This document shows positions 7,435 through 16,104 of a stretch of 64,000 nt of DNA, one piece after another; positions within the stretch are counted from its first letter, which is position 1, and the number at the start of each line of letters is the position of its first letter. The translations under genes and the position numbers were made by a program. Below the pieces are notes generated by a model. It had not been told where the DNA came from. It saw only the letters and a list, made by a program, of their open reading frames with translations, and made no database searches. The stretch comes from Actinomadura hallensis (GTDB taxonomy: Bacteria > Actinomycetota > Actinomycetes > Streptosporangiales > Streptosporangiaceae), in the NCBI RefSeq assembly GCF_006716765.1, contig NZ_VFPO01000001.1:186001-250000 (forward strand), read 5' to 3'.

Positions 7435-8301
7435 TCAGCCCGCACCGTCGATCTGCACCTTCTCCCACCGGTCACGGGAGTCGACGTAGCGGACGGTGAA
7501 CGCGAGCCATCGGAGTTCCAGCGGGTTCTTGCCCAGCTTCACCCGAATCTTCCGGTCGTCCTGGGGAGTGGAGACGTCCTCCTCGACCGACACCGGCGTC
7601 ACCGCGAGGGACCGCCGGATCCGCTCCGCGTCGTCGGCCTCCTCCCGGGCCTGCTTCAGCGCGTTCCTGCAGGTCGTCGCGTCGTAGCGTGCCCTGAGCC
7701 GCCGCGCCGCGTTCTCTTCCAGGTAGTAACAGAGCGTGCTGCCGAAGCCGGTCACCTCGTCGGCGACGGCCTCGCGGGCCAACGCGACCGCGTCCGGTTC
7801 GGGCGGGGGAGGGTCCTCCTTCGCCAGGCTGAACCCCCACATCGCGCCGCAGCCGTTGACCAGCCACAGTGCCGCCAGCACGATCGTCAGCCGCCCGCCG
7901 CGCCGGCCACGGAACAGCCACACCACCGGGGTCGCCACGGTGAGGACGATCCACGCCACGAGCATCGCCCAGCGGTTCGCCTCGACGAACTGGCTGACGA
8001 TCAGCACGACGATCGCGCAGAGGAACGCGATGGCCCCCATCGTGGTGAGAGCGGAGGAGACCGAGGGGCTCACCGAGGAGGAGTAGTCCGGGGTCGTGGG
8101 CTTGGGCTGCTCCGCCCCCAGCGGCGGTCCACCGAGCGAGTAGACCTGGCGGGCGTTCCAGCCGGGCCCGACCGTCTTGGGCGGCGGGCCGTCGACCCAG
8201 CTCCCGTCCGGTCCGCGCACCTTGTTGCCGAAGTAGGAGTTCCCGTCGAAGTAACGGCGATGTCCCTCGCCGTCGTCGTACTCACCGGGTGGGAGCCCCA
8301 T
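7435..8301 (-). CDS. membrane protein of unknown function, three predicted helices
   Basis: A 288-residue protein. The N-terminal ~75 residues are hydrophilic and rich in Gly, Tyr and Pro (PPGEYDDGEGHRRYFDGNSY), resembling the WxG/SHOCT-like cytosolic segments of actinobacterial membrane proteins. Three hydrophobic helices lie at about residues 85-108, 113-133 and 138-158. The soluble C-terminal ~120 residues contain one CYY and one TTC cysteine that could form a disulphide if extracytoplasmic. ATG 8301 is preferred, with GAGG 9 bases upstream; GTG 8313 is an alternative. It converges on arsN. I do not recognise the family. Confidence 0.75.
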   Translation of the reverse strand: MGLPPGEYDDGEGHRRYFDGNSYFGNKVRGPDGSWVDGPPPKTVGPGWNARQVYSLGGPPLGAEQPKPTTPDYSSSVSPSVSSALTTMGAIAFLCAIVVLIVSQFVEANRWAMLVAWIVLTVATPVVWLFRGRRGGRLTIVLAALWLVNGCGAMWGFSLAKEDPPPPEPDAVALAREAVADEVTGFGSTLCYYLEENAARRLRARYDATTCRNALKQAREEADDAERIRRSLAVTPVSVEEDVSTPQDDRKIRVKLGKNPLELRWLAFTVRYVDSRDRWEKVQIDGAG

Positions 8302-8811
8302 GATCACCCTCACCGCCGCCGCCGACCCTTGATCATTCGGATAGATGCACCAGGGGCCGTCCGGGTTCGTTCCGGCCAGGCGACATCCCGGTTTCGGCGG
8401 TCGGAGCGATCACCTGGGTACTCGCATGGTGGGTCGCCGATGACTCCCCCGAGTCGCCGCAGACCATGGCCGGGGCGTGTCGTACGTGACGTCCCACAGG
8501 CGCTGCGCTTCGTTTCGTCAGCTCCCTAATCCGTTTGCCGGATGTTCCCACCGGCCCTTTCACAGCAAGATCAACTGCCGAACCGGGACGCTGGTCGAAT
8601 CAGACCGGAGAGCCGAGATCGGCCGCAGCTCTCCGGGTTTACCGGCCGCAGTCGGCCATTCTGGTTCGCTCCGGCTTCACGCAAATGTTCATGCCTTACG
8701 CTTGCCTCAGCAGATCGGCCATCCGGGTTCATTTGATCGCTCCCCTCGGGCGGTTTCGTACATGCGGTGTCGGAAGGGCGCCGCGCATGGCGGGCGGGGG
8801 AGCCATTGGGC
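8302..8811. other. divergent intergenic region
   Basis: About 500 bases between the divergent membrane protein and the Hsp70-propeller gene. It must hold both promoters. No clear -35/-10 pair, operator palindrome or RNA structure stood out. Small open frames here on both strands lack coding character. Confidence 0.45.
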
Positions 8812-10839
8812 GTGATCGCGTCGATCGACTTCGGAGCGTCGTCCACGAAGGCGGCCATTCTTCGTCCGGAGACCGGGCGAGTCGAGAGGGTCCTGTTCGA
8901 GGGGGCGCCGGATTTTCCCTCTGCGATCTACTTGGCTAAGAGCGGCGCGGTGCTGGTGGGGAACCGGGCCATCAGTTACCGGGGGCGTAATCCACTCCGG
9001 CTGTGCACCGAACTCAAGCAGCACGTCAATCGTGAAGCGGAGGGGTCGTCGGCGCGGCGAGTGCTGCGTCTCGGCGGTGATGAACTGCCGTTGGTCGACG
9101 CCATGTCCGCCGTTCTCGGTCATGCCTACGCGGCGATCCGGGAGCAGTCGGGCGGCCCGCCGGCGCAGGTGGTGCTCACTCACCCGGTCACCTGGGGCGG
9201 TGCCAGGAAAGCCCTGCTCCGGAAGGCCGCCGAGCGCGCCGGGATCCGGTCCGTCCTGCACCTGGTGAGCGAACCGGAGGCGGCGGTGCGGCACGTGCTC
9301 GCACATGTGCCCGGTGAACTCCCCGTCCCCGTGGCGCTGCTCGACATCGGCGCGTCGACGTCCGACCTGGTCGTGCTCACATGGTCGGCGGACGGGAGGC
9401 TGGTTCCGCTGTTCCAGGACGGGACGCAGGCGGGCGGGGACGACTTCGACGCCGGAGTGCTCGACCATGTCGCCTCGCGGTTGTCCGAAAGGGGCCGCCG
9501 ATCGTTCGCGAAGCTCCGGGAGGAGCAGCCCTATGAGGCGTGGACGGTCGCTCGGCAGACCAAGCATGAACTCTCCGAACTGCCGGAGAGCAGTTTCTCC
9601 GTCGAGTACGAGGACCTGCCGGACGTCCCCATCCGGCGGGAGAGGTTCGAGGAAGCGACCGAGGACGTCGTCGAGGAATGCACGGCGGCCCTGGAGAACG
9701 CCATCGACACGCTCGGCGGCTCCAATCCTGTGCGCAGTGTGGTCCTGTCCGGCGGGTCGTCGTCGGTCCCCGCGGTGTGCGGGGAAGCCGAGCGCCTCGC
9801 CCGGAATCCGGGGGCCAGGTTCTTCCTGGCCGGTGAGTTGGAGAAGGGCGCGGAGTCGGCGGCGGTCGCGCTCGGGGCGGTGCGGACGGCGCCGCGGTAC
9901 GAGATCCGGATGGAGAACAGACCGGTCTTCTCCCTGCCCGAGAAGGCGCTTCTGCTTCCGCGTGCAACTCCTGTGGAGATCAAGGGCGGGTACGTCTATA
10001 AATCTGCGAAACAGTGCATATCGACGTACAAGCGAGGGAAGGGGCACCGGTCGAAAGTCCGTGTCGGAAGTGTCACGGGCTATGTATGGAGCCTCGAGTA
10101 CGACCGGGACAACGGGACCGTGTTCAGCGGTACCGACAACGGTCTGGTCCAGGCCTGGGCGGTTGATGACGGACGTCTCGACGACATGAAGTTCGTCGGG
10201 AGGGTCATGTCCGTCTTCGGGTTCCTCCGGGATCAGATCGTCGTGGCCATGACCGCGCGGCGCAACTGGGTCGCCTGGGGACAGAAGAACGGCGAGGGCG
10301 AGATATACCAGCGGACCGACGGGAACTGGGTTCGAAAGGCGACTTTCCAGACTCCTGCGCCGATCACGAAGATGGCGTTCACCCATCATCCGCACTATCT
10401 GGTGACGTGGGACGAGGAGGCTCTCAGGCTGTTCGCACCCCTGGGCGGGGAGCAGCTGTGCTCGGTGACCTTCGCTCCGGCGAAGCATGACGCCGCCTTC
10501 GACTCGGAACGCGGTCGTGTCTACGTCGCGGGCGGAGGGACGCTGACCTGCTATCGGGCGGTGAGGAAACTGCTGGTAAGCGAGTTCGAGGTCCGTCTCG
10601 GCTCGTCCGCCCTGGTGCAGGTGGGGCGAAGCCCTGGCGGCCGGGCGGTGGTGCTGGCGTACGACCCCGACGAATCGGAGCTGATCGCCGTCGACGGGGT
10701 GACGGGCGCCGTGCTCGCCCGTTGCGGCGCGGAATTCGAGGGCAACGCGGAAATGGTGCGTCCCGTCGGCAAGGGGTACTTCCTGGTCCTGTCCGGCAGC
10801 CATCTGTTCCGCGTCGACCTGGTGAGGACGGAAGCGTGA
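8812..10839 (+). CDS. Hsp70-family ATPase fused to a C-terminal propeller-like domain
   Basis: A 675-residue protein. The first ~375 residues are an actin/Hsp70 ATPase: phosphate-1 motif SIDFGASSTKAAI (residues 4-16), phosphate-2 motif LLDIGASTSDLVVL (near 177) and adenosine motif VVLSGGSSSVPAV (near 311). The usual DnaK peptide-binding domain is missing. Instead residues ~390-675 contain repeated strand-rich units such as GYVWSLEYDRDNGTVFSGTD and VYVAGGGTLTCY, resembling a WD40/quinoprotein-like propeller. GTG 8812 follows GGGGAG by 9 bases; a longer start at 8767 has no ribosome site. Its stop overlaps the next gene (GTGA). It probably acts as a nucleotide-switched scaffold with the GrpE-like protein two genes on. 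Confidence 0.88.
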   Translation: MIASIDFGASSTKAAILRPETGRVERVLFEGAPDFPSAIYLAKSGAVLVGNRAISYRGRNPLRLCTELKQHVNREAEGSSARRVLRLGGDELPLVDAMSAVLGHAYAAIREQSGGPPAQVVLTHPVTWGGARKALLRKAAERAGIRSVLHLVSEPEAAVRHVLAHVPGELPVPVALLDIGASTSDLVVLTWSADGRLVPLFQDGTQAGGDDFDAGVLDHVASRLSERGRRSFAKLREEQPYEAWTVARQTKHELSELPESSFSVEYEDLPDVPIRRERFEEATEDVVEECTAALENAIDTLGGSNPVRSVVLSGGSSSVPAVCGEAERLARNPGARFFLAGELEKGAESAAVALGAVRTAPRYEIRMENRPVFSLPEKALLLPRATPVEIKGGYVYKSAKQCISTYKRGKGHRSKVRVGSVTGYVWSLEYDRDNGTVFSGTDNGLVQAWAVDDGRLDDMKFVGRVMSVFGFLRDQIVVAMTARRNWVAWGQKNGEGEIYQRTDGNWVRKATFQTPAPITKMAFTHHPHYLVTWDEEALRLFAPLGGEQLCSVTFAPAKHDAAFDSERGRVYVAGGGTLTCYRAVRKLLVSEFEVRLGSSALVQVGRSPGGRAVVLAYDPDESELIAVDGVTGAVLARCGAEFEGNAEMVRPVGKGYFLVLSGSHLFRVDLVRTEA

Positions 10840-12146
10840 CCGCCCCCGAGGGTGCGGCCGCCGCGGCTCTCGCCGACGTGTGCCTGCGCCTTGAGCGAAG
10901 GCGTGAATTCCGCGACGAGCCAGTCCTGCTGGACGCTGCGGCGCAGTGTTCCGAGCCGCTGCGGGTCGCCGTCGTCGGTGACGTGTCCACCGGCAAGTCG
11001 ACGCTGGTCAACGCGCTTCTCACCGCGAAGGTGGCCCGCACGAGACGCGCGGAGGAGACCGCGCAGGTGACGTGGTACCGGCGGCCCGATGCGGGCGAGC
11101 GGCCCGACCTCGGTTCCGGGCACAGGACCGTTCCTCTGCGCGGCGATTTCACGGCTCTCTACACCCTTGTGGACACCCCGGGCACCAACACGGCGTCGCA
11201 ATGGGCGTCGAGCACGGCGCAACTGCTCGCGGCGGACTCGCCGACCGGTGGTGCGGCGACGGTCCTGATCTATCTGACCCGGGACGCGATCGTCTGGGAT
11301 CACACCCGGGAGCGGATCGGCCGGTTCCTCAGACTGAGCGGCGGCCGTACATCGGACAAGGGGAACGTGGTCGTCGTCGGGACCAAGGGCGACGCGGTCC
11401 GCGGCGCGTCACCCGAAGAGGTGGAGGCGGAGCTGGCCGAAGGGACCGGGCTGCCGCCGGAAAGGGTGGTCGCCGTCAGCCAGCGGCTCGCCGAGTCCGC
11501 CCGATGCGGCCTGCTGACCGACCGGCACCTGCGCACACTGCGAGCGATCGCCGCGGACGAGTCGTTCAGGGCCCTCGTCTCCGGCGGCCGTGGGCTGGCG
11601 CCGATGCAGGCCCTCTGGGAGGGCGGGGGCCGGGATCCGGCCGACCTCAAAGAGCTCAACGACGTGCTCGGACCCCTCAACTGGGTGGGGGCGACCCTGC
11701 CGGAGCTGGTGGAGAGCAGCCCCACCGTGGTGGAACTGGCCACAGGACTCGACCGCCTGTCCAGGGTTCCGCAACTTGAGGCCGTCCTCGCCGACATCCG
11801 CAAGGACGCCGACCTGTTCACCACCCGTACGGTCGTGCGGCGACTGGAGCGGTTCGCGGCGCACTGCGGCCTTGAGCGGGCCGCGACCGTCCGCCGGGAA
11901 CTCGCCGAACTGAGGGAGCGGCCGGAGTTCCGGTGGCTCGACCGTCGTGCCGCGGCGCTCGTGCTCGAAGGGACGGCCATGTCCTACGTTCCCCGGCCCG
12001 AGCGGGAGGCCGCCGCGAAGCTCCTGCGCGGCGAGATCGCGGCCACGAAGCGGATGAGGCGTTTCTGGCAGGACGTCGCACAGCGTCCCGGACGTGCGAG
12101 CAAGCTGCGCCGGGTGGCCGAAGCCGTCGTCGAAGCGGCCCTGTGA
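10836..12146 (+). CDS. dynamin-superfamily-like GTPase (IniC-like position)
   Basis: A 436-residue GTPase. G1 is GDVSTGKST (residues 48-56), G3 is DTPGTNT (113-119) and G4 is TKGD (183-186). The remaining two thirds is Leu/Arg-rich and mostly helical, as in short bacterial dynamin-like proteins. No obvious transmembrane segment is seen, unlike the partner at 12922. GTG 10836 overlaps the stop of the Hsp70-like gene, so translation is coupled. Pairing of a shorter and a longer dynamin-like GTPase resembles IniC/IniA of mycobacteria. Membrane remodelling is inferred from that comparison, not shown here. Confidence 0.85.
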   Translation: MTAPEGAAAAALADVCLRLERRREFRDEPVLLDAAAQCSEPLRVAVVGDVSTGKSTLVNALLTAKVARTRRAEETAQVTWYRRPDAGERPDLGSGHRTVPLRGDFTALYTLVDTPGTNTASQWASSTAQLLAADSPTGGAATVLIYLTRDAIVWDHTRERIGRFLRLSGGRTSDKGNVVVVGTKGDAVRGASPEEVEAELAEGTGLPPERVVAVSQRLAESARCGLLTDRHLRTLRAIAADESFRALVSGGRGLAPMQALWEGGGRDPADLKELNDVLGPLNWVGATLPELVESSPTVVELATGLDRLSRVPQLEAVLADIRKDADLFTTRTVVRRLERFAAHCGLERAATVRRELAELRERPEFRWLDRRAAALVLEGTAMSYVPRPEREAAAKLLRGEIAATKRMRRFWQDVAQRPGRASKLRRVAEAVVEAAL

Positions 12147-12160
12147 GGAGAGCTCGTCCG

Positions 12161-12916
12161 ATGAGCGCAGCTGACCGGCCCGGGAGGGGCAAGGTGAAGA
12201 AGTCCGGTGGCAAGAGGCGTTTCCCCGTTTCGGTCCCCATCCCGAGGCGGAGGAAAGACCACCAGGTTGAGACGCCCGTCGAGGAAACCGGGGTGTCCGG
12301 CCCCGAGAAGGACGGGCCAGCGGCTCCGCCCGCCGAGCATCCGCCCGGCATGCCGGCCGGAGGAGGCCCCTCCGCGCCCGCCACCGAATCCGACGTGGAG
12401 ATCCCACCTCCGGAGAAGGACGGCACCGCACCGCAGGGTGTGGAGGACGCCGAGCCGCCGGGGGTGGCGGAGGACCGTGCCACGTCGGTCGGTGCGGAGG
12501 AGGCCGCGTCGGCGGATGTGGAGGACGCAGTCCCACCGAGCACGGAGGACGCGGGTCTGCCGGGCGGGGAGGGCGCCGTCCCGCCGGATGCGGACGGCGC
12601 CGGGGTGGAGCGGCCGCCGGGCCTGGACGCGGAGGTCGCGCAGGCGGTGCTGGAGGTCGCCGACCGGCTGACGAGCCCGGATCTGCGGCGCCGGCTCGCC
12701 GAGGCCGTCGGTCCGCTGCCCGGCGCGACGGTCATCGTCCCCGGACCCGGCGCGCGGTTCGACCCGGACGTCCACGAATGGGTGTCCAGCAGGCCTCCCC
12801 CGCGCGAGGACCTGCGGGAAACGGTCGCCGAGACCCTGCACGCCGGTCTCGCGGACCGCACCGGCCGGCTGCTGCGGCCGGCGCGCGTCATCGTCTACGA
12901 CGTCCCCGAGGAGTGA
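12161..12916 (+). CDS. GrpE-like nucleotide-exchange-factor protein with long disordered acidic linker
   Basis: A 251-residue protein. Residues 1-35 are basic (KVKKSGGKRRF and PIPRRRKDH). Residues ~36-150 are low-complexity Pro/Glu/Asp/Ala, probably disordered, with loose repeats of the type VEDAxPP. The C-terminal ~100 residues resemble the GrpE head: RFDPDVHEWV, ETVAETLHAGL and LLRPARVIVYDVP match the F-DP-xxH, TV-E and G-xxLRPA-V-V pattern of GrpE. The long dimerising helix of true GrpE is lacking or very short. ATG 12161 follows GAGGAGA. Its place between two GTPases and beside an Hsp70-like ATPase suggests it is a dedicated exchange factor for that ATPase. Confidence 0.8.
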   Translation: MSAADRPGRGKVKKSGGKRRFPVSVPIPRRRKDHQVETPVEETGVSGPEKDGPAAPPAEHPPGMPAGGGPSAPATESDVEIPPPEKDGTAPQGVEDAEPPGVAEDRATSVGAEEAASADVEDAVPPSTEDAGLPGGEGAVPPDADGAGVERPPGLDAEVAQAVLEVADRLTSPDLRRRLAEAVGPLPGATVIVPGPGARFDPDVHEWVSSRPPPREDLRETVAETLHAGLADRTGRLLRPARVIVYDVPEE

Positions 12917-12921
12917 ACCTG

Positions 12922-14886
12922 ATGTCCGTCACCGAGCCGGCAGATGAGACCGTTACGCGGATTCAGGAACTCGTGAACGCCGCCCTCGATCACGGCAATC
13001 CCTACCTGCCCGGCGACCGTTCGATGGAAGCCCTGCGAAGCATCGCCGACCGGTGGCGTACCCCGGCTCTTCCGGTGGTCGTCGCGGGCGAGGTGTCGCG
13101 GGGCAAGTCCACGCTGATCAACGCGTTGCTCGGTCAGCGCCTCCTGCCCACCGATTTCCGGCCCACCACCGCCGCCTGGACGCACATCCAGCACGGGCCG
13201 GTGTTCGAGGTGCGGGCAACCGTCCAGGAGCGGGACACCCAGGGGCGGAACACCGTCACCGAGTATCCGTTCACCACCTTGGAGGACTTCCACGTCTACG
13301 GCACGGTCGAGGGGGAGGCGCGCTTCGCGGACCGTCACGGCACGGACGCGCGGGTCCTCTCGCTCACGGTGAGGACGCCGGCCGAGTTCCTGTCCGGCGG
13401 TCTCGAAGTGATCGACACCCCGGGAGTGGGCGGGCTGTGGGCGGCGCACCGGCAGGCGGCGCTGGCGGCGCTCGGCCGGGCCGACGCCGTGATCTTCGTC
13501 CTGAAGCCGGGGGAGCCGATCACCGCCGGCGAGCGGCTCTTCCTCGCCGAGGCCGTCGAGCGGGTGGAGTCCTGCATCATCGTGCAGACCCACAGCGACC
13601 TGGAACTGGACGCGTCGGACGCGCTGGCCGCGGACATGGCCAAGCTCACCGACGCGGCGGAGTGGGAGGCGCTCCTGCACGACCCTGAGCGTGCCCGGCG
13701 GCTGTGCGTCCTGTTCGACCGGGTCAAGGCCGTCTCGGTGTCCGCCGAGAACGCGCTGGCGGCGCTCGAGTCGGAGGGGGCCGTGCGGCGCGCGCTGCTG
13801 GAGACCTCCGGGATCGCGCTGCTCCGGGAGGTCCTCCAGAGGGAGATCGTGGCGCACGGTGAGGAACTGCACCGCCGCAACGTGCTGCGCCTGGTGGAAC
13901 TCGTGCTCCGCGCCGTGGAGGAGCGGGCGTCCGACCAGATCTCGTTCCTGACGGACGAGGGCGACGCCGCGCGCGCCGTCGAGGAGAGACGCGCCCGGAT
14001 CGTCCGCTGGGTGGAGCACAACGGCGACCTGTGGCGCAGGGACTTCGACAGCGACGGCAAGCGGATCATCGGCGATCTGCGGAAGATCGCGGACGACCGG
14101 CTGCTGCGGCTGGACCGCGAGTACGGGCAGAAGATCCCCGACCTGAAGCCCGCGGAGATCGAGGAACTGGTGCCGCGGATGATGGCGGAGCCGGAGGAGA
14201 CGCTGACCGAGATGGTGCGGCACGCCCGGACGGAGATCGAGAAGTCCGCGCAGCGCGTGCGGAAGCTGATGGCGGAGGGCGGGCTGTCGGGACCGCTCGA
14301 TCGGCTGGAGCAGACCAGCGCGGTCTTCGCGCGGCTGCCGTCCGAGGTCGACGTCCAGACGCCGTGGAAGCTCGGCCCGGACGACGCGAAGCAGGCCTTG
14401 CTCGGCGGCATGACCGGCACCGGCATCACCGCCGCCGCGGCCCTCGCCCTCCAGCACGGCGGGTGGCTCGCGTCGTCCGCCGTCGCCTCGGCTCCGGCCG
14501 CGCCGGTGGTGATCCCGTTCGTGGTCGGCGGTGCGGTCTTCGTCGCGATCAACCAGCAGAAGCGCAAGGGGGTCCGTGCCCGCGACGCGGCGAGGAAGCT
14601 CCTGGCCGATGTGCAGGACGAGATCGCCGACACCGCGCTTCGGACCGCCGAGGAGGTGACGGTGGAGACCCAGCGCGCGGTGGCCGACCAGATCTCCGCT
14701 GCCCTCCGGGAACTCGAGGCCCGGGTGGAGCGGGACCGCAGGGACCTGGAGAAGGCCGGGACCCGGACACCCGCCGAACGGCTGAAGGAGATCACGCGGC
14801 ACGAGAACGCCGTGGCGTCGGTCCGGGCGCTGCTCGACGAGGTGAGGCGGATCCGGGGAGGGGACCGCTCCGGCCGGGCGGCCTAG
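12922..14886 (+). CDS. dynamin-like GTPase with membrane-anchoring segment (IniA-like)
   Basis: A 654-residue GTPase. G1 is GEVSRGKST (56-64), G3 is DTPGVGG (165-171) and G4 is a variant THSD (223-226) in place of N/T-KxD. Long helical regions flank a hydrophobic paddle at about residues 493-545 (AAAALALQHGGWLASSAVAS, then PVVIPFVVGGAVFVAI), like the membrane-binding tip of IniA and other bacterial dynamins. A charged coiled coil closes the chain. ATG 12922 has GAGGAG 8 bases upstream and lies 5 bases past the GrpE-like stop. A self-assembling, membrane-fusing or membrane-sealing role is family inference. Confidence 0.88.
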   Translation: MSVTEPADETVTRIQELVNAALDHGNPYLPGDRSMEALRSIADRWRTPALPVVVAGEVSRGKSTLINALLGQRLLPTDFRPTTAAWTHIQHGPVFEVRATVQERDTQGRNTVTEYPFTTLEDFHVYGTVEGEARFADRHGTDARVLSLTVRTPAEFLSGGLEVIDTPGVGGLWAAHRQAALAALGRADAVIFVLKPGEPITAGERLFLAEAVERVESCIIVQTHSDLELDASDALAADMAKLTDAAEWEALLHDPERARRLCVLFDRVKAVSVSAENALAALESEGAVRRALLETSGIALLREVLQREIVAHGEELHRRNVLRLVELVLRAVEERASDQISFLTDEGDAARAVEERRARIVRWVEHNGDLWRRDFDSDGKRIIGDLRKIADDRLLRLDREYGQKIPDLKPAEIEELVPRMMAEPEETLTEMVRHARTEIEKSAQRVRKLMAEGGLSGPLDRLEQTSAVFARLPSEVDVQTPWKLGPDDAKQALLGGMTGTGITAAAALALQHGGWLASSAVASAPAAPVVIPFVVGGAVFVAINQQKRKGVRARDAARKLLADVQDEIADTALRTAEEVTVETQRAVADQISAALRELEARVERDRRDLEKAGTRTPAERLKEITRHENAVASVRALLDEVRRIRGGDRSGRAA

Positions 14887-14937
14887 CGGAGGCGCCGCGG
14901 GCGGACGCGGGTCACCCGCCGGTCACCGCCCCGCCGG

Positions 14938-16095
14938 TCACCACCCGTCGTCGTCCGCGTCGTGATCGTGGTCGTCGGTGTCGTGCCCGTCGTGGTCGAA
15001 CCGTGCGCGCCGCGCCGGCCGCCTGACCGGCGGCTCGTACGGGTGCGGGAGGTGGTGTCCCGAGTGCGGGGTCGTGCGTTCGGCCTCGATGTGCTGGTCG
15101 GCGTCGGGCTCGTCCGCGGATGACGCGGAGGGGGACTGCTGGGCGTGCCCCTGTCCGGCGCTGAGCGGCACTCCCGGCAGGACGACGGGCGCGACCAGCA
15201 GTGATGTCGTCCGCGGATGCGCCTGGGGAGGCGGCTCCGCCTGCGGCGGCCGCTCCTTCCAGGGGAAGTCGGGGGAGCCGAGGAGGGCGGCGAGCAGCTC
15301 GGCCGCGTTGCGCGTCGCGTGCCTGCGCCACTTCGGTCTCCCCTCCCGGTCGAGCTGGCGATCGCGTTCGCCCTTGTCCGATCCGGCGCGGTCGGAGATG
15401 CCGCGGACGACCAGGAGGTCGGTGTCGCCGTGCCGGTACGCGGCGAGCGCGGCGCCGGCGGCCTCCATCTCCACCGCGGTGTACTTGTGGCTCTTCGAGA
15501 GGAGGAACTCCTTGAACTTCTCGGAGGCGCTGACGATGTCGCCGGAGGCGAGGGTGCCGACGACATAGTCGGGCCCGTCCCCGCCGGGGTCGGCGCCGGC
15601 GTCGAGCATGCGGCGGCGCGCCGCGTCACGCCATTCCCGGTGGCGGTGTCGGGTACCGTCCCGATTGCGGAAGTTGCGGATGAAGTCGACGAGTTCCGCG
15701 GAGGGGCGCCAGGCTGCGACGCCGGTCCTGACGTCGATCCCCTCGCCGTCCGCGGAGGGCACGGCCTTGCCGGTGTTCGCGTAGGCCTGGACCTCCTGGG
15801 CGACGACCACGTCCCCGTACTTCAGGTCGTCGTCGAGGGCGCCGGCGATGCCGATCACGGCGAGCAGCGACACGCCGAACTCGCCGATGAGCCGCTGGGC
15901 GGCCTCCGCGGTCGAGGGAAGGCCCATGTCGAAGGAGATCATCGCGACGATCTTGACGTCGGCGCCGGGCGCCTGGAAGCGGTAGTAGGAATGGCCGCCG
16001 GCCTTGAAGTCGCCGAGCCGGGTGAACACCTCCTCCACGGCCTCGTACTCCTCTTGCAGCGGGATGATCAGGCCCACCCGGTATTCGCCGCCCAT
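14938..16095 (-). CDS. MTA/SAH-nucleosidase-like (PNP/UDP superfamily) protein with His/Asp-rich tail
   Basis: A 385-residue protein. The first ~280 residues are a nucleoside phosphorylase/nucleosidase fold: VGLIIPLQEEYEAV at the start, GIAGALDDDLKYGDVVVA (about 82-99), the ribose-binding VEMEAAG (208-214) and the catalytic Asp in RGISDRAGS (231-239). The catalytic residues thus look intact. It differs from housekeeping MTA nucleosidase by a ~45-residue basic insertion at 138-180 and by a ~105-residue Pro-rich tail ending in repeated His/Asp (HDGHDTDDHDHDADDD), a likely metal-binding stretch. ATG 16095 lies 9 bases after a membrane-protein gene. Nucleosidases of this subtype occur in actinobacterial conflict systems; that role is inferred. 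Confidence 0.85.
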   Translation of the reverse strand: MGGEYRVGLIIPLQEEYEAVEEVFTRLGDFKAGGHSYYRFQAPGADVKIVAMISFDMGLPSTAEAAQRLIGEFGVSLLAVIGIAGALDDDLKYGDVVVAQEVQAYANTGKAVPSADGEGIDVRTGVAAWRPSAELVDFIRNFRNRDGTRHRHREWRDAARRRMLDAGADPGGDGPDYVVGTLASGDIVSASEKFKEFLLSKSHKYTAVEMEAAGAALAAYRHGDTDLLVVRGISDRAGSDKGERDRQLDREGRPKWRRHATRNAAELLAALLGSPDFPWKERPPQAEPPPQAHPRTTSLLVAPVVLPGVPLSAGQGHAQQSPSASSADEPDADQHIEAERTTPHSGHHLPHPYEPPVRRPARRARFDHDGHDTDDHDHDADDDGW

Positions 16096-16104
16096 GGGAC
16101 CCGG

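Noticed and set aside
8707..10803. 698-codon open frame on the minus strand opposite the Hsp70-propeller gene
   Set aside because: Antisense to a gene with three Hsp70 motifs; the translation is Arg/His/Pro-rich and has no ribosome site.
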